DNA of 64,000 nucleotides, taken from Burkholderiaceae bacterium. GTDB lineage: Bacteria; Pseudomonadota; Gammaproteobacteria; Burkholderiales; Burkholderiaceae_F. Of this stretch, positions 25,905 to 34,598 are shown one piece after another (the stretch's first letter is position 1; each line of letters begins with the position of its first letter). The stretch is from contig JALHMQ010000006.1 in the NCBI GenBank assembly GCA_022843955.1, forward strand, positions 1 through 64,000, read 5' to 3'. A program made the position numbers and the translations under genes. The notes beneath the pieces were generated by a model. The model saw only the letters and a list, made by a program, of their open reading frames with translations, did no database searches and had not been told where the DNA came from.

Positions 25905-26240
25905 CTAGCGCTCGATGGACTCCGCCTCGCTGATGCTGTGCACGTGGACGTCACGCTCGGCTGCGAGGCTGGGCAGAATTGCGCTCACGTCCGGCGCGCA
26001 CTCCGGCCGATCGTGGAAAACATGGCTGACCAGGTCAAGCTTCACCACGCCGTGCGTGCGCTGGATCGCGCGCAGGCCGGCGGCCTCCTGCGCCATGCAG
26101 TCTGCTGTTAAGACCAGCGCGATGCGCGCACCGCGACGATCGAGCCGCGCCAGGGCGATGCCCGGCAGTGCCGTCACCTGCGCGGCAACCGTCTCCAGCG
26201 TCTGCGGCGTGGCCACGACAACGATTCCGGACAAGTTCAT
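25905..26240 (-). CDS. napD: Orphan second NapD-like chaperone
   Basis: The 111-residue product starts MNLSGIVVVATPQTLETVAAQ, the same N-terminus as the napD at 16866, followed by LPGIALARLDRRGARIALVL and GVVKLDLVSHVFHD, so it has the complete NapD fold. Identity with the first copy is moderate and the C-terminus differs. It is not beside any napA-type gene; its own FNR/Dnr-type promoter lies just upstream. It could be a backup chaperone for NapA or serve another molybdoenzyme elsewhere in the genome. Confidence 0.85.
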   Translation of the reverse strand: MNLSGIVVVATPQTLETVAAQVTALPGIALARLDRRGARIALVLTADCMAQEAAGLRAIQRTHGVVKLDLVSHVFHDRPECAPDVSAILPSLAAERDVHVHSISEAESIER

Positions 26241-26299
26241 GGTGGCAGGAGCGTACAAGTGAACGCAGTCGCGCCGCACTGACGCGGCCGGCCCTGCGC

Positions 26300-26341
26300 A
26301 GTATCGGAATCCGGCCGCCGACGCTGCTTGACAGTGGTCAA
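26300..26341 (-). promoter_or_regulatory. FNR/Dnr-type promoter of the orphan napD
   Basis: TTGACAGTGGTCAA (26328-26341) is a perfect palindrome of the CRP/FNR superfamily in its Dnr/Nnr form (GTCAA half-sites). On the minus strand a -10-like GATACT (26305-26300) follows after 22 bp, the same hexamer and spacing as at the nap operon. Confidence 0.7.
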
Positions 26342-26488
26342 CCGCAACGCGCACGTGCCGCCTTTCTGGGCAAACCCCGCTAATCGTCGGGCAGGCCTGC
26401 GCAGTGCGGGCGATCGTTTGATGCCGCGCATGCGGCGCCCGGGCGGCGTAGCGTCTGATGCTCGTTGTCTGATCAGAGTGAGCCAAGC

Positions 26489-27916
26489 ATGGAGCGCGAG
26501 GATGCCGATGTGATCGTGGTGGGCGCCGGCTTGACCGGACTCACGGCAGCGTTTCAGCTGACGCTGCGCGGCCTGACCGTCGAGGTGCTGGAGTCGCATC
26601 TGCACGCTGGCGGCGTCATTGGCACGCACCGGCACGCGGTCGAGGGCGGCGACGCCCTGTACGAAGTCGGCCCGAACAGCGGCATGGACACTACGCCGCT
26701 GATCAACTCGCTGCTCGGCGACCTCGGCATCCGCGACCAGCGCATCGACGCGCAGGCTGCGGCCGCCAAGCGCTACGTGCTGCGCGGCGGCCAGTTGCGG
26801 GCCGTGCCTTCGTCGCTGTTCGGCTTCATCCGCACCCCGCTGTTCAGTGCCGGCGCCAAGCTGCGGCTGCTGCGCGAACCGTTCATCGCGGCACGCAAGT
26901 ATGCCGGGGCGCCGGAGGAAAGCGTGGGCTCGTTCGTGCGCCGACGCCTGGGGCCGGAGGTTCTCGACTACGCAGTCGAACCGTTCGTCGGTGGCGTCTA
27001 CGCGGGCGATGCCGACCTGCTGTCGCTGCCGGCCGCGTTCCCGCGCCTGGCCGAGTGGGAACGCGACTACGGCGGTCTGGTGCGCGGCGCGATCTTCGGC
27101 GCACGGCAGCGTCGGCGCGAGGCGGCGCTCAAAGGCGAGCGCGCCAAGACGGCCGCCCCGAGCTTCAATTTCAAGGGCGGCATGCAGACGCTGATCGATG
27201 CGCTGGCGCGGCACCTGCCGCGCCTGGTGTGCTCGGCGCGCGTGCTCTCCGTGCAGCGCGACACCGGCGGCGGCTTCGCGGTCGAGATCGAGCGGCGGGG
27301 CGAGCGCCTGGTGCGCCGCGCGCGCGCGGTGGTGCTGGCGGTGCCGGCGTTTGAGGCAGCGCCGCTGGTGGCCCCACTCGGGCAGGCCGGCGAGTACGCA
27401 GCGCGAGCGCTCGAAGGGATCCACTATCCGCCGGTGGCCACGGTATCGGTCCTTTATCACCGCAAGGACGTGTCGCACCCGCTCGACGGCTTCGGCTTTC
27501 TCGCGCCGAAGGTGGAGGACCCGCCGGTACTGGGCACGCTGTTCGTGAGTTCAATGTTTGCGCAGCGGGCACCTGCCGGCGTGGTGGTGCTGACGAGCTT
27601 CGTCGGCGGTCGGCGCAATGCGCAGGCAGCGCTGGCGCCGGACGAACACATCGCCGCCGACGTGGTGCGCTCCAACGCCCATCTGCTGGGTACCGGCGCG
27701 CCGATGTTCAGCGCGGTGCGCCGCTGGCCGCGCGCAATTCCGCAGTACGACCTTGGCCACCTGCAACGGCTGGCGGCCGTGGTGGCACTGGAGACGCAGG
27801 CGCCGGGGCTGACGTTGTGCGGCAACTGGCGCGGCGGCGTGTCGGTGGCGGACTGCATCAAGGCCGGGCACGAGCAGGCGGACCTGGTGATGGCGCGGCT
27901 GGCCTCGGCGCGCTGA
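26489..27916 (+). CDS. hemY: Protoporphyrinogen oxidase (HemY/PPO type)
   Basis: This FAD enzyme oxidises protoporphyrinogen IX to protoporphyrin IX, the penultimate step of heme synthesis. The 475-residue product starts with the FAD-binding motif VIVVGAGLTGLTAAF and VEVLESHLHAGG, has GPNSGMDTTPLINSLL, the middle region GSFVRRRLGPEVLDYAVEPFVGGVYAGD and the C-terminal FAD loop CGNWRGGVSVADCIKAG, all in family order. ATG 26489 is used; a TTG eight codons upstream is possible. Its position among 12 cytochrome genes fits a heavy heme demand. The FNR/Dnr palindrome 150 bp upstream could also act on it. Confidence 0.9.
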   Translation: MEREDADVIVVGAGLTGLTAAFQLTLRGLTVEVLESHLHAGGVIGTHRHAVEGGDALYEVGPNSGMDTTPLINSLLGDLGIRDQRIDAQAAAAKRYVLRGGQLRAVPSSLFGFIRTPLFSAGAKLRLLREPFIAARKYAGAPEESVGSFVRRRLGPEVLDYAVEPFVGGVYAGDADLLSLPAAFPRLAEWERDYGGLVRGAIFGARQRRREAALKGERAKTAAPSFNFKGGMQTLIDALARHLPRLVCSARVLSVQRDTGGGFAVEIERRGERLVRRARAVVLAVPAFEAAPLVAPLGQAGEYAARALEGIHYPPVATVSVLYHRKDVSHPLDGFGFLAPKVEDPPVLGTLFVSSMFAQRAPAGVVVLTSFVGGRRNAQAALAPDEHIAADVVRSNAHLLGTGAPMFSAVRRWPRAIPQYDLGHLQRLAAVVALETQAPGLTLCGNWRGGVSVADCIKAGHEQADLVMARLASAR

Positions 27917-28101
27917 GCGGCGTCGACAGCCGCACGAGGAGCGCAACTTGAGCGCGCAGTAGGAGCGGGCAACTCGGGGCGTAACGACGGCGCGGGCGAG
28001 GTGCGCGCCAGTACGCACTGGCATGCCCCGCACATGCGACACGGCGGCGACCCCTGCCGGGATCGCCGCCGCTGCGGTGGAACCGTGTCGGCTGCTGTCG
28101 G

Positions 28102-29616
28102 CTACTTCCTTGCCGGTGCCGGTGCCGGTGCGGGCGCTGACGGTGCGGGCGCCGCCGCCAGCTTCGCCCTGGGCGTTTTCCAAGTCACCGCTGCCAGCTC
28201 TCCCTGGCGCGCGTAGTCGAGCGCCTCGCCCAGGATGCGGGCCGCTTCCTGCGGCGCATGGAAGCCCATCGAGTTCTCGGCCGCGATGAAGTCAAGCCGC
28301 CACTGCGCCTTGCGCTGCAGTTCGAGTGCATCGGTCAGCTGCTCGGGCGTAGCTCCTTCCTTCTTGGCGGCGTTGATGGCTTCGATCTGGGCGACGATCG
28401 CCTTGCCGCCCCGCTGCAACAGATCCTGGTTGCGCGACTGGATCAGATCCACGCGCGTCTTGATCTCTTCTTCAGACTGCTTGTGGCAGGACTGGCAGGC
28501 GCGGCTGATGTTCAGCAGCGGACTGCGCACCCAGTGATCGGAGACCTTGGTGGCACCGTCACGGCCATAAGGCATGTGGCAGTCGGCGCACGAGACACCC
28601 GAGCGAGCATGCACGCCCTGGCTCCACAGCTCGAACTCGGGGTGCTGTGCCTTCAGGATCGGCGCGCCGGTTTCCGCATGCTTGTAGTCGAAGAAGCGGT
28701 CGCCGTTGGGGAACTTCATCTCGTTCCAGAAGGCCTCCTGCTGCTCCATTTTCAGGCCCTTGCCCCACGGCAGCGTCAGCGGCATCTGTGACGAGCAGTA
28801 GTACTCGACGTGGCACTGCGCGCAGACGTACGAACGCATCTCGGTGCGGGTCGCGTCCTTGTTGGGGTCGTAGGGCTTGGACTTGTCGGTCTGGCGCCAG
28901 CGCTCGATGGAGGGCGCGTACGGCGCCAGCGCATCGGACTTGGCGACCGCCTGGATGCCTTGGATGAAGCCGGGGCGCGTAACGATCAGTTGCATCGTCT
29001 TCGGATCGTGGCAGTCGGCGCAGGTGACTGAATGCCCATGGCCCATGTCGTGCAGCTTCTTGTTCAGGTCCTTGTACGAGTACTTGTAGCTGGCCTCGAA
29101 GCCTTTCATCGCGTCACCGCCGCCAAGTTCGCGGTACAGCGGCATCACCGCGGCGTGGCAGTGCAGGCAGGACCCGGTCTGCGGCTTGGTCATCCGCTCC
29201 GTCTGCTCCTGATCGACCAGCATGTAGGCGTGGCCGCGGCGGTCGCGGTAGTCGATCGAGAACGCGTAGCCGAGGAACATCTTCTTGAGCCACGGATCCT
29301 TCTCGATCTTCTGGTCCGGCAGCGCCTCGCTGCCGCCGTGGCCGCCGAAGCGCGTGCGCGTGGGCTGCGCAGTCAGCAAGTACGAGTCGTACTGCTTGGG
29401 CCAGTTGATGCCCCACTTGGCGGGATCGGTGGTGTTCTCGTCCACCTCGACCAGGCGGGTAAACGGTGCGGCGGCCTCCTGCTTGCGCTCGAAGATGTTG
29501 GTGAGCAGGCCGGTCACCGCGGCGGAGACCACCGCAACGACGGCGATGAGCAGCAACAGGACGGCGGTCGATACGCCGCGCTGGGCTGCACCGATCGTGC
29601 TGGATCTGAAATTCAC
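28102..29616 (-). CDS. nrfA: Pentaheme cytochrome c nitrite reductase NrfA, copy 1
   Basis: NrfA reduces nitrite to ammonium with six electrons in the periplasm. The 504-residue product has an N-terminal membrane helix ([18 protein letters not shown]), then five heme sites CLHCH, CADCH, CAQCH, CADCH and CQSCH. Active-site residues match E. coli NrfA: the Arg region [10 protein letters not shown], the Tyr in CHVEYY and the His in LKAQHPEFE. The first site is CXXCH in place of the usual CXXCK, so heme 1 should have a histidine proximal ligand. GTG 29616 follows GGAGG by 5 nt; ATG 29628 is the alternative. The C-terminal Ala/Pro tail is extra. It follows nrfH1 by 14 bp. Confidence 0.93.
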   Translation of the reverse strand: MNFRSSTIGAAQRGVSTAVLLLLIAVVAVVSAAVTGLLTNIFERKQEAAAPFTRLVEVDENTTDPAKWGINWPKQYDSYLLTAQPTRTRFGGHGGSEALPDQKIEKDPWLKKMFLGYAFSIDYRDRRGHAYMLVDQEQTERMTKPQTGSCLHCHAAVMPLYRELGGGDAMKGFEASYKYSYKDLNKKLHDMGHGHSVTCADCHDPKTMQLIVTRPGFIQGIQAVAKSDALAPYAPSIERWRQTDKSKPYDPNKDATRTEMRSYVCAQCHVEYYCSSQMPLTLPWGKGLKMEQQEAFWNEMKFPNGDRFFDYKHAETGAPILKAQHPEFELWSQGVHARSGVSCADCHMPYGRDGATKVSDHWVRSPLLNISRACQSCHKQSEEEIKTRVDLIQSRNQDLLQRGGKAIVAQIEAINAAKKEGATPEQLTDALELQRKAQWRLDFIAAENSMGFHAPQEAARILGEALDYARQGELAAVTWKTPRAKLAAAPAPSAPAPAPAPARK

Positions 29617-29630
29617 TGAAACCTCCATGG

Positions 29631-30143
29631 TCAAGGACGCGGACCGCCGAGACCGGCGCGTTCGCCGTGCCCGACCGACTGATGGCAATGCACACACTTC
29701 ATTTCTTCGCTGCGCCCGGTTCCGGCCGCCGCCAGATGAACCAACTCGCCATGACAGGCGAGGCAGTTGTCTTGCAGGATGCGACTGTTGTCGCCCTTGA
29801 TCGTGATCGGCTCAGCGAAGTCCTGTGTCGTGAAGGCCTTCGAGTGGTGCCAGCCGTTGATCGCCTTCGCCAGGTACTTGCCGACGAAGCTGTGCGGCAG
29901 ATGGCATTCATTGCAGCCAGCGACCGCGTGATGGCTCGACTTCTGCCATGAGTCGTACTGCGGTTGCATGATGTGGCAGTTGACGCAGACCTTCGGATCC
30001 GAACTCATGTACGACAGGCCTTCGGCGTACACGAACGTGTAGCTGCCTATGCCGAGCCCGGCACCGACCAGCACGGCGAGCGTGACGAACAACGCAGCGC
30101 TGCCTGCGATTCCCCGCTGCCAAAGTGCAGATGCCCTGCGCAC
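29631..30143 (-). CDS. nrfH: Tetraheme quinol dehydrogenase NrfH, copy 1
   Basis: NrfH anchors NrfA to the membrane and oxidises menaquinol. The 170-residue product has one N-terminal helix ([20 protein letters not shown]) and heme sites CVNCH (with the Met ligand in [11 protein letters not shown]), CNECH, CLACH and CVHCH. GTG 30143 is the start because a GGGGGAAG ribosome site lies just upstream; the longer frame is non-family. It starts 82 bp downstream of an FNR-type palindrome and pairs with nrfA1. Confidence 0.92.
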   Translation of the reverse strand: MRRASALWQRGIAGSAALFVTLAVLVGAGLGIGSYTFVYAEGLSYMSSDPKVCVNCHIMQPQYDSWQKSSHHAVAGCNECHLPHSFVGKYLAKAINGWHHSKAFTTQDFAEPITIKGDNSRILQDNCLACHGELVHLAAAGTGRSEEMKCVHCHQSVGHGERAGLGGPRP

Positions 30144-30197
30144 GTGCTTCCCCCTAGAGACGTTGCTGACAGCGGCGCGCTGCAGCCGCAGGCACGC

Positions 30198-30238
30198 ACT
30201 GTCTGCGGTCAGGCCGCCGCGCAGTTGATGCAGAGCAA
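30198..30238 (-). promoter_or_regulatory. FNR-type promoter of nrfH1-nrfA1
   Basis: On the minus strand TTGCTCTGCATCAA (30238-30225) matches the FNR consensus with one good half-site (ATCAA) and one variant (TTGCT). A -10-like GACAGT (30203-30198) follows after 21 bp. The same site form, hexamer and spacing recur upstream of nrfH2. Confidence 0.65.
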
Positions 30239-30653
30239 CCGGGTTATCGAGCTGTTTCCTTTGCGTCGACACGCCACCCAGGAGGGGGTAATGCCTCGTA
30301 CTCCCGTCATGCAATGGCAGGTAGCGAGCGAGCGACGACCGGCAGTCCCGGCGCTTGTGCGGGTTGGCACGACCATCGTGTCTGTTGCGCTAACGCAGGC
30401 AGAAATCGCGGAGCGCCGCGCGAAAGCGCTATCGGCGCACGTCGGAGCCCTCGGCAGCCGCGCGCATGGCGCGCGGCTGCGCGCGGGCCACGCATGGGCG
30501 AGCGATGACGTGACTTTCGCTCACGCTCAAGACGGTCCACAGCGACCATCTCTTGCGTGATCGCTGATGCGGATACCGAAGTGCAGGTCCTGGAGACGCG
30601 CGCGCCCCACCAATCAATCTGGGCCGACGGGACCGTGACAGACCAAAAAGAAA
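30239..30653. other. Spacer between the two nrfHA units
   Basis: About 415 bp between the nrfA2 terminator and the nrfH1 promoter. It contains no convincing gene; the open frames are arginine-rich and lack ribosome sites. A GC-rich direct-repeat region around 30440-30500 (CGCGCATGG/GCGCGCGGC) is the only structure noted. Confidence 0.45.
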
Positions 30654-30674
30654 AAGCGGGCATTGCGCCCGCTT
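30654..30674 (-). terminator. nrfA2 terminator
   Basis: Arms AAGCGGGC (30654-30661) and GCCCGCTT (30667-30674) with a 5-nt loop are followed on the minus strand by TTTCTTTTTGG. It lies 18 bp beyond the nrfA2 stop and isolates it from the nrfH1 promoter. Confidence 0.88.
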
Positions 30675-30691
30675 GGTTCTCCTAAATCAAC

Positions 30692-32077
30692 CTACTTCTT
30701 AACTGCAGGTTGAGAAGCCGTGCTTGCAGTGACGGCAGAGGCCGTGCCGGACTTGAGCTTCATTGCCTCGATCTCCGCCTGCCTTGCAAAGTCGATGGCT
30801 TTACCCAGAATGCGCGCGGATTCTTGTGGCGCGTGGAAGCCGATCGAATTGTCCATCGCGATGTAGTCCCAGAAGTACGTGCCTTTGCGCTGCAACTCGA
30901 AGGTTGCGGCCAACTGGGCTTCGGTGGCGCCGCCGGCCTTGGCTGCGTTGATCGCATCGATCGCCGAGACCAGCGCCTTTTCTGCCACGCGCAGCAGTTC
31001 CTTGTTCTTGGTCTGGATGTCGACCACGCGCTCGTAGATCTTGGCTTCGCTCTGGCCGCGATGGCACTGCATGCAGGTGCCGTTGATGTTGTCCAGCGGC
31101 GTGCGTACCCAGTGGTCGGTAACCTTGATGTTGCCGTCGCGCATGTAGGGCATATGGCAATCGGCGCAGGACACACCGCTCTGGGCATGCAGTCCGAACG
31201 CATTCAACTCAAATTCCGGGTGTTGCGCCTTCAGCATCGGGGCACCGGTCTCGCCGTGCTTGAAGTCCGAGAAGTTAATCTTTTGATAGTACTCGTACTG
31301 GTTTTCGATCTTCATGCCTTCAACCAGATTCTTGCCATTCGCCCAAGGGAAGACCACGCTCCTGTTGTCGCCCTGGAAGTAGTACTCCACATGGCACTGT
31401 GCGCAGACCAGCGAACGCATTTCGTTGCGCGAGGCCTTTTTCCAGTCGACGCCTTGACTTTCCAATGCGTTAACTAGACCCGGACGGGTAATGCGCAGAT
31501 CATTGGTCTTGGGGTCATGGCAATCGGCGCACACCACACCTTTCTTGCTGATCTTGCCGGTGTCGTAGAGCTCCTTGTAGGGAGTCTTCGTCACGTTATC
31601 GACCCCGATCTCTGCGACCAGCTTGTTCCAGTCACCCGTGTGGCAGTGGGCGCAGGCCCCGGGCTGCTTGAAGGGCGGCTGGTTCCGTTTGGTTTCTATC
31701 GCCTGGTCGATCATCGCGTAGTGGTGGCCGCGTGCGGAGGCGTAGTCGACCGCAAAGGGCATCTTGCCGCCCCAGATGCGCACGTAATCCGGATACTTTT
31801 TCAGCTTGTCTTCGCGTGCATTGCCGCCGAACGGCGTCTTGATCGTGCCGGTCTGCTGGGTCTTGGCAAAGGACGCGTACTGGCGCGGGTAGTTCTTGGC
31901 CCAATGCTCGGGGTCATTGGTCTGTTCGGTGATCTCCACGTACTTGGCGGTATATATGCCCGAGACGTCTTTGTTGCCCTTGATGTTGGTCAGCAAGTAT
32001 GCCAAACCGCCCATGAGAGCAAGGCCGACCGCGAAAGCGATGAATACTATGGTCTTGCTTGACTTGGCTTCAGCCAT
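30692..32077 (-). CDS. nrfA: Pentaheme cytochrome c nitrite reductase NrfA, copy 2
   Basis: The 461-residue product has one N-terminal helix (IVFIAFAVGLALMGGLAYLL) and five heme sites CAHCH, CADCH, CAQCH, CADCH and CMQCH. As in copy 1 the active-site heme has CXXCH, not CXXCK. The Arg region ARGHHYAMID, Tyr in CHVEYYFQG and His in LKAQHPEFE are kept. It lacks the long Ala/Pro tail of copy 1 and is lower in GC than its neighbours. ATG 32077 follows AGGAG. It comes 47 bp after nrfH2. The two NrfA copies differ at many positions, so they are old paralogues or separate acquisitions, not a recent duplication. Confidence 0.94.
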   Translation of the reverse strand: MAEAKSSKTIVFIAFAVGLALMGGLAYLLTNIKGNKDVSGIYTAKYVEITEQTNDPEHWAKNYPRQYASFAKTQQTGTIKTPFGGNAREDKLKKYPDYVRIWGGKMPFAVDYASARGHHYAMIDQAIETKRNQPPFKQPGACAHCHTGDWNKLVAEIGVDNVTKTPYKELYDTGKISKKGVVCADCHDPKTNDLRITRPGLVNALESQGVDWKKASRNEMRSLVCAQCHVEYYFQGDNRSVVFPWANGKNLVEGMKIENQYEYYQKINFSDFKHGETGAPMLKAQHPEFELNAFGLHAQSGVSCADCHMPYMRDGNIKVTDHWVRTPLDNINGTCMQCHRGQSEAKIYERVVDIQTKNKELLRVAEKALVSAIDAINAAKAGGATEAQLAATFELQRKGTYFWDYIAMDNSIGFHAPQESARILGKAIDFARQAEIEAMKLKSGTASAVTASTASQPAVKK

Positions 32078-32124
32078 GTTGGCTCCTGATTAACGCGAAT
32101 CCGAGTTAAAGAAACTGCTTGAAG

Positions 32125-32586
32125 TTAATGCCCTACACCCCGATGGCAACTCAGGCAGTCGGCTTGGTCGGCAGTGCCGACTTTCGCCATGCTTGAAACA
32201 ACGCCTTCATGGCAGCGAACACAATTGAGCAAAGTGACATCGCGATTAAAGTTTGTAATCGTCAATGTGTCGGGATAGTCGCCGATGGTAAAAGCGGAGG
32301 CATGCATGAATCCGTTATAGGATTTCGCCGCATACTTGGCGAAAAACGAGTTGTTAGGCATATGACAGTCATTGCAGTTGGCGACATGCTTATGCCCCGA
32401 TTTGTTCCAGTTTTCGTATTGGGTATGCATCACATGGCAATTAGCGCAGGCTTGCGGGTTGTCGGAGAGGTACGAAGCTCCATTGGCATAAACAAAGGTG
32501 TATGCCCCTAGCCCGACGATGGCGCCCAACATCAGGAAGAAGGCGGTCAACTGCCTGGCCGAGAACGATCGAAAAACTGTAGTCAC
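32125..32586 (-). CDS. nrfH: Tetraheme quinol dehydrogenase NrfH, copy 2
   Basis: The 153-residue product has an N-terminal helix (LTAFFLMLGAIVGLGAYTFVY begins near residue 13) and heme sites CANCH (CHVMHTQYENW, with Met ligand), CNDCH, CVRCH and CLSCH. GTG 32586 is taken because GGAG lies 6 nt upstream; a TTG at 32598 is possible. Base composition is clearly lower in GC than the rest of the window (many AAC, TTT, AAA codons), which suggests separate origin. It leads nrfH2-nrfA2. Confidence 0.92.
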   Translation of the reverse strand: MTTVFRSFSARQLTAFFLMLGAIVGLGAYTFVYANGASYLSDNPQACANCHVMHTQYENWNKSGHKHVANCNDCHMPNNSFFAKYAAKSYNGFMHASAFTIGDYPDTLTITNFNRDVTLLNCVRCHEGVVSSMAKVGTADQADCLSCHRGVGH

Positions 32587-32807
32587 CGATATCTCCAAAG
32601 TAGCGCTGGGCTAGCAACCAGCCTTCGCCATCTCAAAGCAAAGCCGGGCGCCCAGCACATTGCCAAAGCGGGCGCGCAGGCGAGTCGTGATGGGCATAGC
32701 ACTGGAACTGCGTGAAGCGACGGCGCGCACACTTGTTGTTCGCCTCCTTCCCACCCGACCTCAGGTGTGGAGATCGCCGGTCGCACCGCAACCATCCGCA
32801 TGTGTGA

Positions 32808-32848
32808 ACTGTCTACGCTGGGACGATCGCGGAATTGATGCGAAGCAA
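32808..32848 (-). promoter_or_regulatory. FNR-type promoter of nrfH2-nrfA2
   Basis: On the minus strand TTGCTTCGCATCAA (32848-32835) is followed after 21 bp by GACAGT (32813-32808), repeating the nrfH1 promoter layout. The expected leader is long (about 215 nt). Next to it, 32849-32869 has CGGGGTA...TACCCCT, which may be paired NarL/NarP heptamers or simply a hairpin. Confidence 0.62.
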
Positions 32849-32869
32849 CGGGGTACCCGCAGTACCCCT

Positions 32870-33149
32870 TCTGATAGCTCGTGCTACTCAAATAGGAGTA
32901 AGTGGTTGCGAGCACTCGCACGGGGCTGCGTTGCTTGCCGGAGACATAGCGCCTTGAGGCGCGACTTAGACGGTCAAATCAGGAGGCGTGACCACCATCG
33001 AAGGCGTGAAGAGCGCCACACGTTGACGCGCTTTCTCGTTCCCCACAGCACGAGACTGCCTCCACGGCGGCCTCGTTGCCATGCACGGCGGCACGGCGCA
33101 CGAGTTCGAGCTCGAGCTCGAGCGAACAGCGCGGCGTGATGAAACGAAA
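32870..33149. other. Gene-free region between ccm terminator and nrfH2 promoter
   Basis: This 280-bp stretch has no supported gene. Near 33104-33124 there is a short GAGCTC-type repeat (TTCGAGCTCGAGCTCGAGCG). No RNA gene was recognised. Confidence 0.4.
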
Positions 33150-33171
33150 GCGGCCGCAACGAGGCGGCCGC
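33150..33171 (-). terminator. ccm operon terminator
   Basis: Arms GCGGCCGC (33150-33157) and GCGGCCGC (33164-33171) with a 6-nt loop are followed on the minus strand by TTTCGTTTC, 39 bp after the ccmI stop. Confidence 0.7.
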
Positions 33172-33209
33172 CAGGGGCTCAAGAAACGCGCGCGGCGGCG
33201 CGCGCCTAC

Positions 33210-34598
33210 CTACGGTCGCACGTTGCTGATGGTGACCTTGGCTCCACTGGAGCCAACCTTGACCGGTGAGGACAGCCCTTCGAGGTCGCCGCTGTTAGGC
33301 ATCGGACTGCCGGACTTGGACACGCGTGCGCCGACGATCACCTCGGTCTGACCGGACAAGGCCATGCCGGGTGACATCGCCTGCGAGTCGTCGAGCGTGA
33401 ACTTGGCAGGCAGATCCTTCACCTGCACCGACGTCAGCGCCACCGGCATCCGCGAACCACCGGAGGGCCGGGCGAAGATGAACACCATGTCGGTTGGCGA
33501 TACCTTGGCCTTGAGTTCGGGCGACAGGTCGACCGTGCCGGAGACGGTGCTGCCATTGGCCGCCTTGCCGGCGGCAGCAGGCGCGGGGCTCGGAGCAGCA
33601 GGTGCGGCCGCCATCGGACCCTGTCCTGCCGCGCCGCCCGGAGCGGCACGCTTGTGGACATCATCCTGCGGCATCGGGCCGCTCGGCGCGGCAGGCTTGG
33701 CCTGCGCCACCGGCGCATCCATGCGCGGCGGCGCTGCTGCGACTTCAGGCGGCATGCCGGCGCGCTGGCGTGCCTCGGCGATGGAGCTGACGATGTTCTG
33801 CGCGATCGGCGCTTCAGGCGGCAACTGGGCTCGCAACTTTTCCCAGTGCGCGATCGCCTGCCGGTAATTGCCCTGGTCGAAAGCGTCGGTACCCGCCATG
33901 GCCAGCGCCTTCCACTGCGCCGGATCGAGCTTGAGCGCGCGCGCCACCAGTTCGCGCGGCTTGCCATCGAAGCGCCTGCCCTGCGCCATCGCGGCGGCGT
34001 CGGCATAGTCGGCCAGTACGCTGGCATCGTCGGACACCATTTCGACCAGCTTCTCGTAGGCCTTGGCTGCTTCGTCGAACTTGCGCATCTGGTACAGCGT
34101 GCGCGCCAGCGTCAGCCAACCATTGGCGTTGTCCGGCTCTTTCTCCAGGCGCTGGCGCAGCGAAGTCACCATCTGCTCGAGCTGCTCGCCGGACATGTGG
34201 CCATCAGCCGGATCCTGGTTGGCAGCTCGCAGGTTCGGGTCGAGCGCACTTGGATCGCCAAACTGCAGATACATGCCGACAGAGGCCAGAGGAACCATCA
34301 CGGCCAAAACGATCGCGGGCCAGCGTGACGGGCGCTTGCCTCGATGCACCGGTGTCTCGACGTGCACATCCTCGATCACGCGTCGCTCGAGCTCCGCCTT
34401 GATATCGGCGTACTGCTCGTCGCCCACGATGCCGCGCGCATGGTCGGATTCCAGTTCGGCCAGCTGGTCCTTCAGCACGCCGAGGTTGGCACGGGCGCGA
34501 TCGACATCCTCGCGACTGCTGCGGCCGCGCAGCAGCGGCGGCAGGATGAAAACCAGACTCAGCGCGGCGAGCAGGGCCGCGATCAAGACGAACGACAT
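33210..34598 (-). CDS. ccmI: CcmI, apocytochrome c chaperone
   Basis: CcmI holds unfolded apocytochrome c for the CcmFH heme ligase. The 462-residue product has two N-terminal helices (residues 2-22 and 94-112) around a cytoplasmic coiled loop, then a periplasmic TPR region (NANGWLTLARTLYQMRKFDEAAKAYEKLV), an Ala/Pro linker (about 290-340) and a C-terminal domain with VSPTDMVFIFARPSGG. ATG 34598 overlaps the ccmH stop as TGATG. It is the last gene of the ccm operon. Confidence 0.93.
   Translation of the reverse strand: MSFVLIAALLAALSLVFILPPLLRGRSSREDVDRARANLGVLKDQLAELESDHARGIVGDEQYADIKAELERRVIEDVHVETPVHRGKRPSRWPAIVLAVMVPLASVGMYLQFGDPSALDPNLRAANQDPADGHMSGEQLEQMVTSLRQRLEKEPDNANGWLTLARTLYQMRKFDEAAKAYEKLVEMVSDDASVLADYADAAAMAQGRRFDGKPRELVARALKLDPAQWKALAMAGTDAFDQGNYRQAIAHWEKLRAQLPPEAPIAQNIVSSIAEARQRAGMPPEVAAAPPRMDAPVAQAKPAAPSGPMPQDDVHKRAAPGGAAGQGPMAAAPAAPSPAPAAAGKAANGSTVSGTVDLSPELKAKVSPTDMVFIFARPSGGSRMPVALTSVQVKDLPAKFTLDDSQAMSPGMALSGQTEVIVGARVSKSGSPMPNSGDLEGLSSPVKVGSSGAKVTISNVRP

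Noticed and set aside
32849-32869. CGGGGTA...TACCCCT as a NarL/NarP site at nrfH2
   Set aside because: The heptamers do not have the 7-2-7 spacing and form a plain hairpin; kept only as a remark at the promoter.
33104-33124. GAGCTC-type short tandem repeat as a possible functional repeat
   Set aside because: Only about three units and within a gene-free GC-rich stretch; likely a chance microsatellite.
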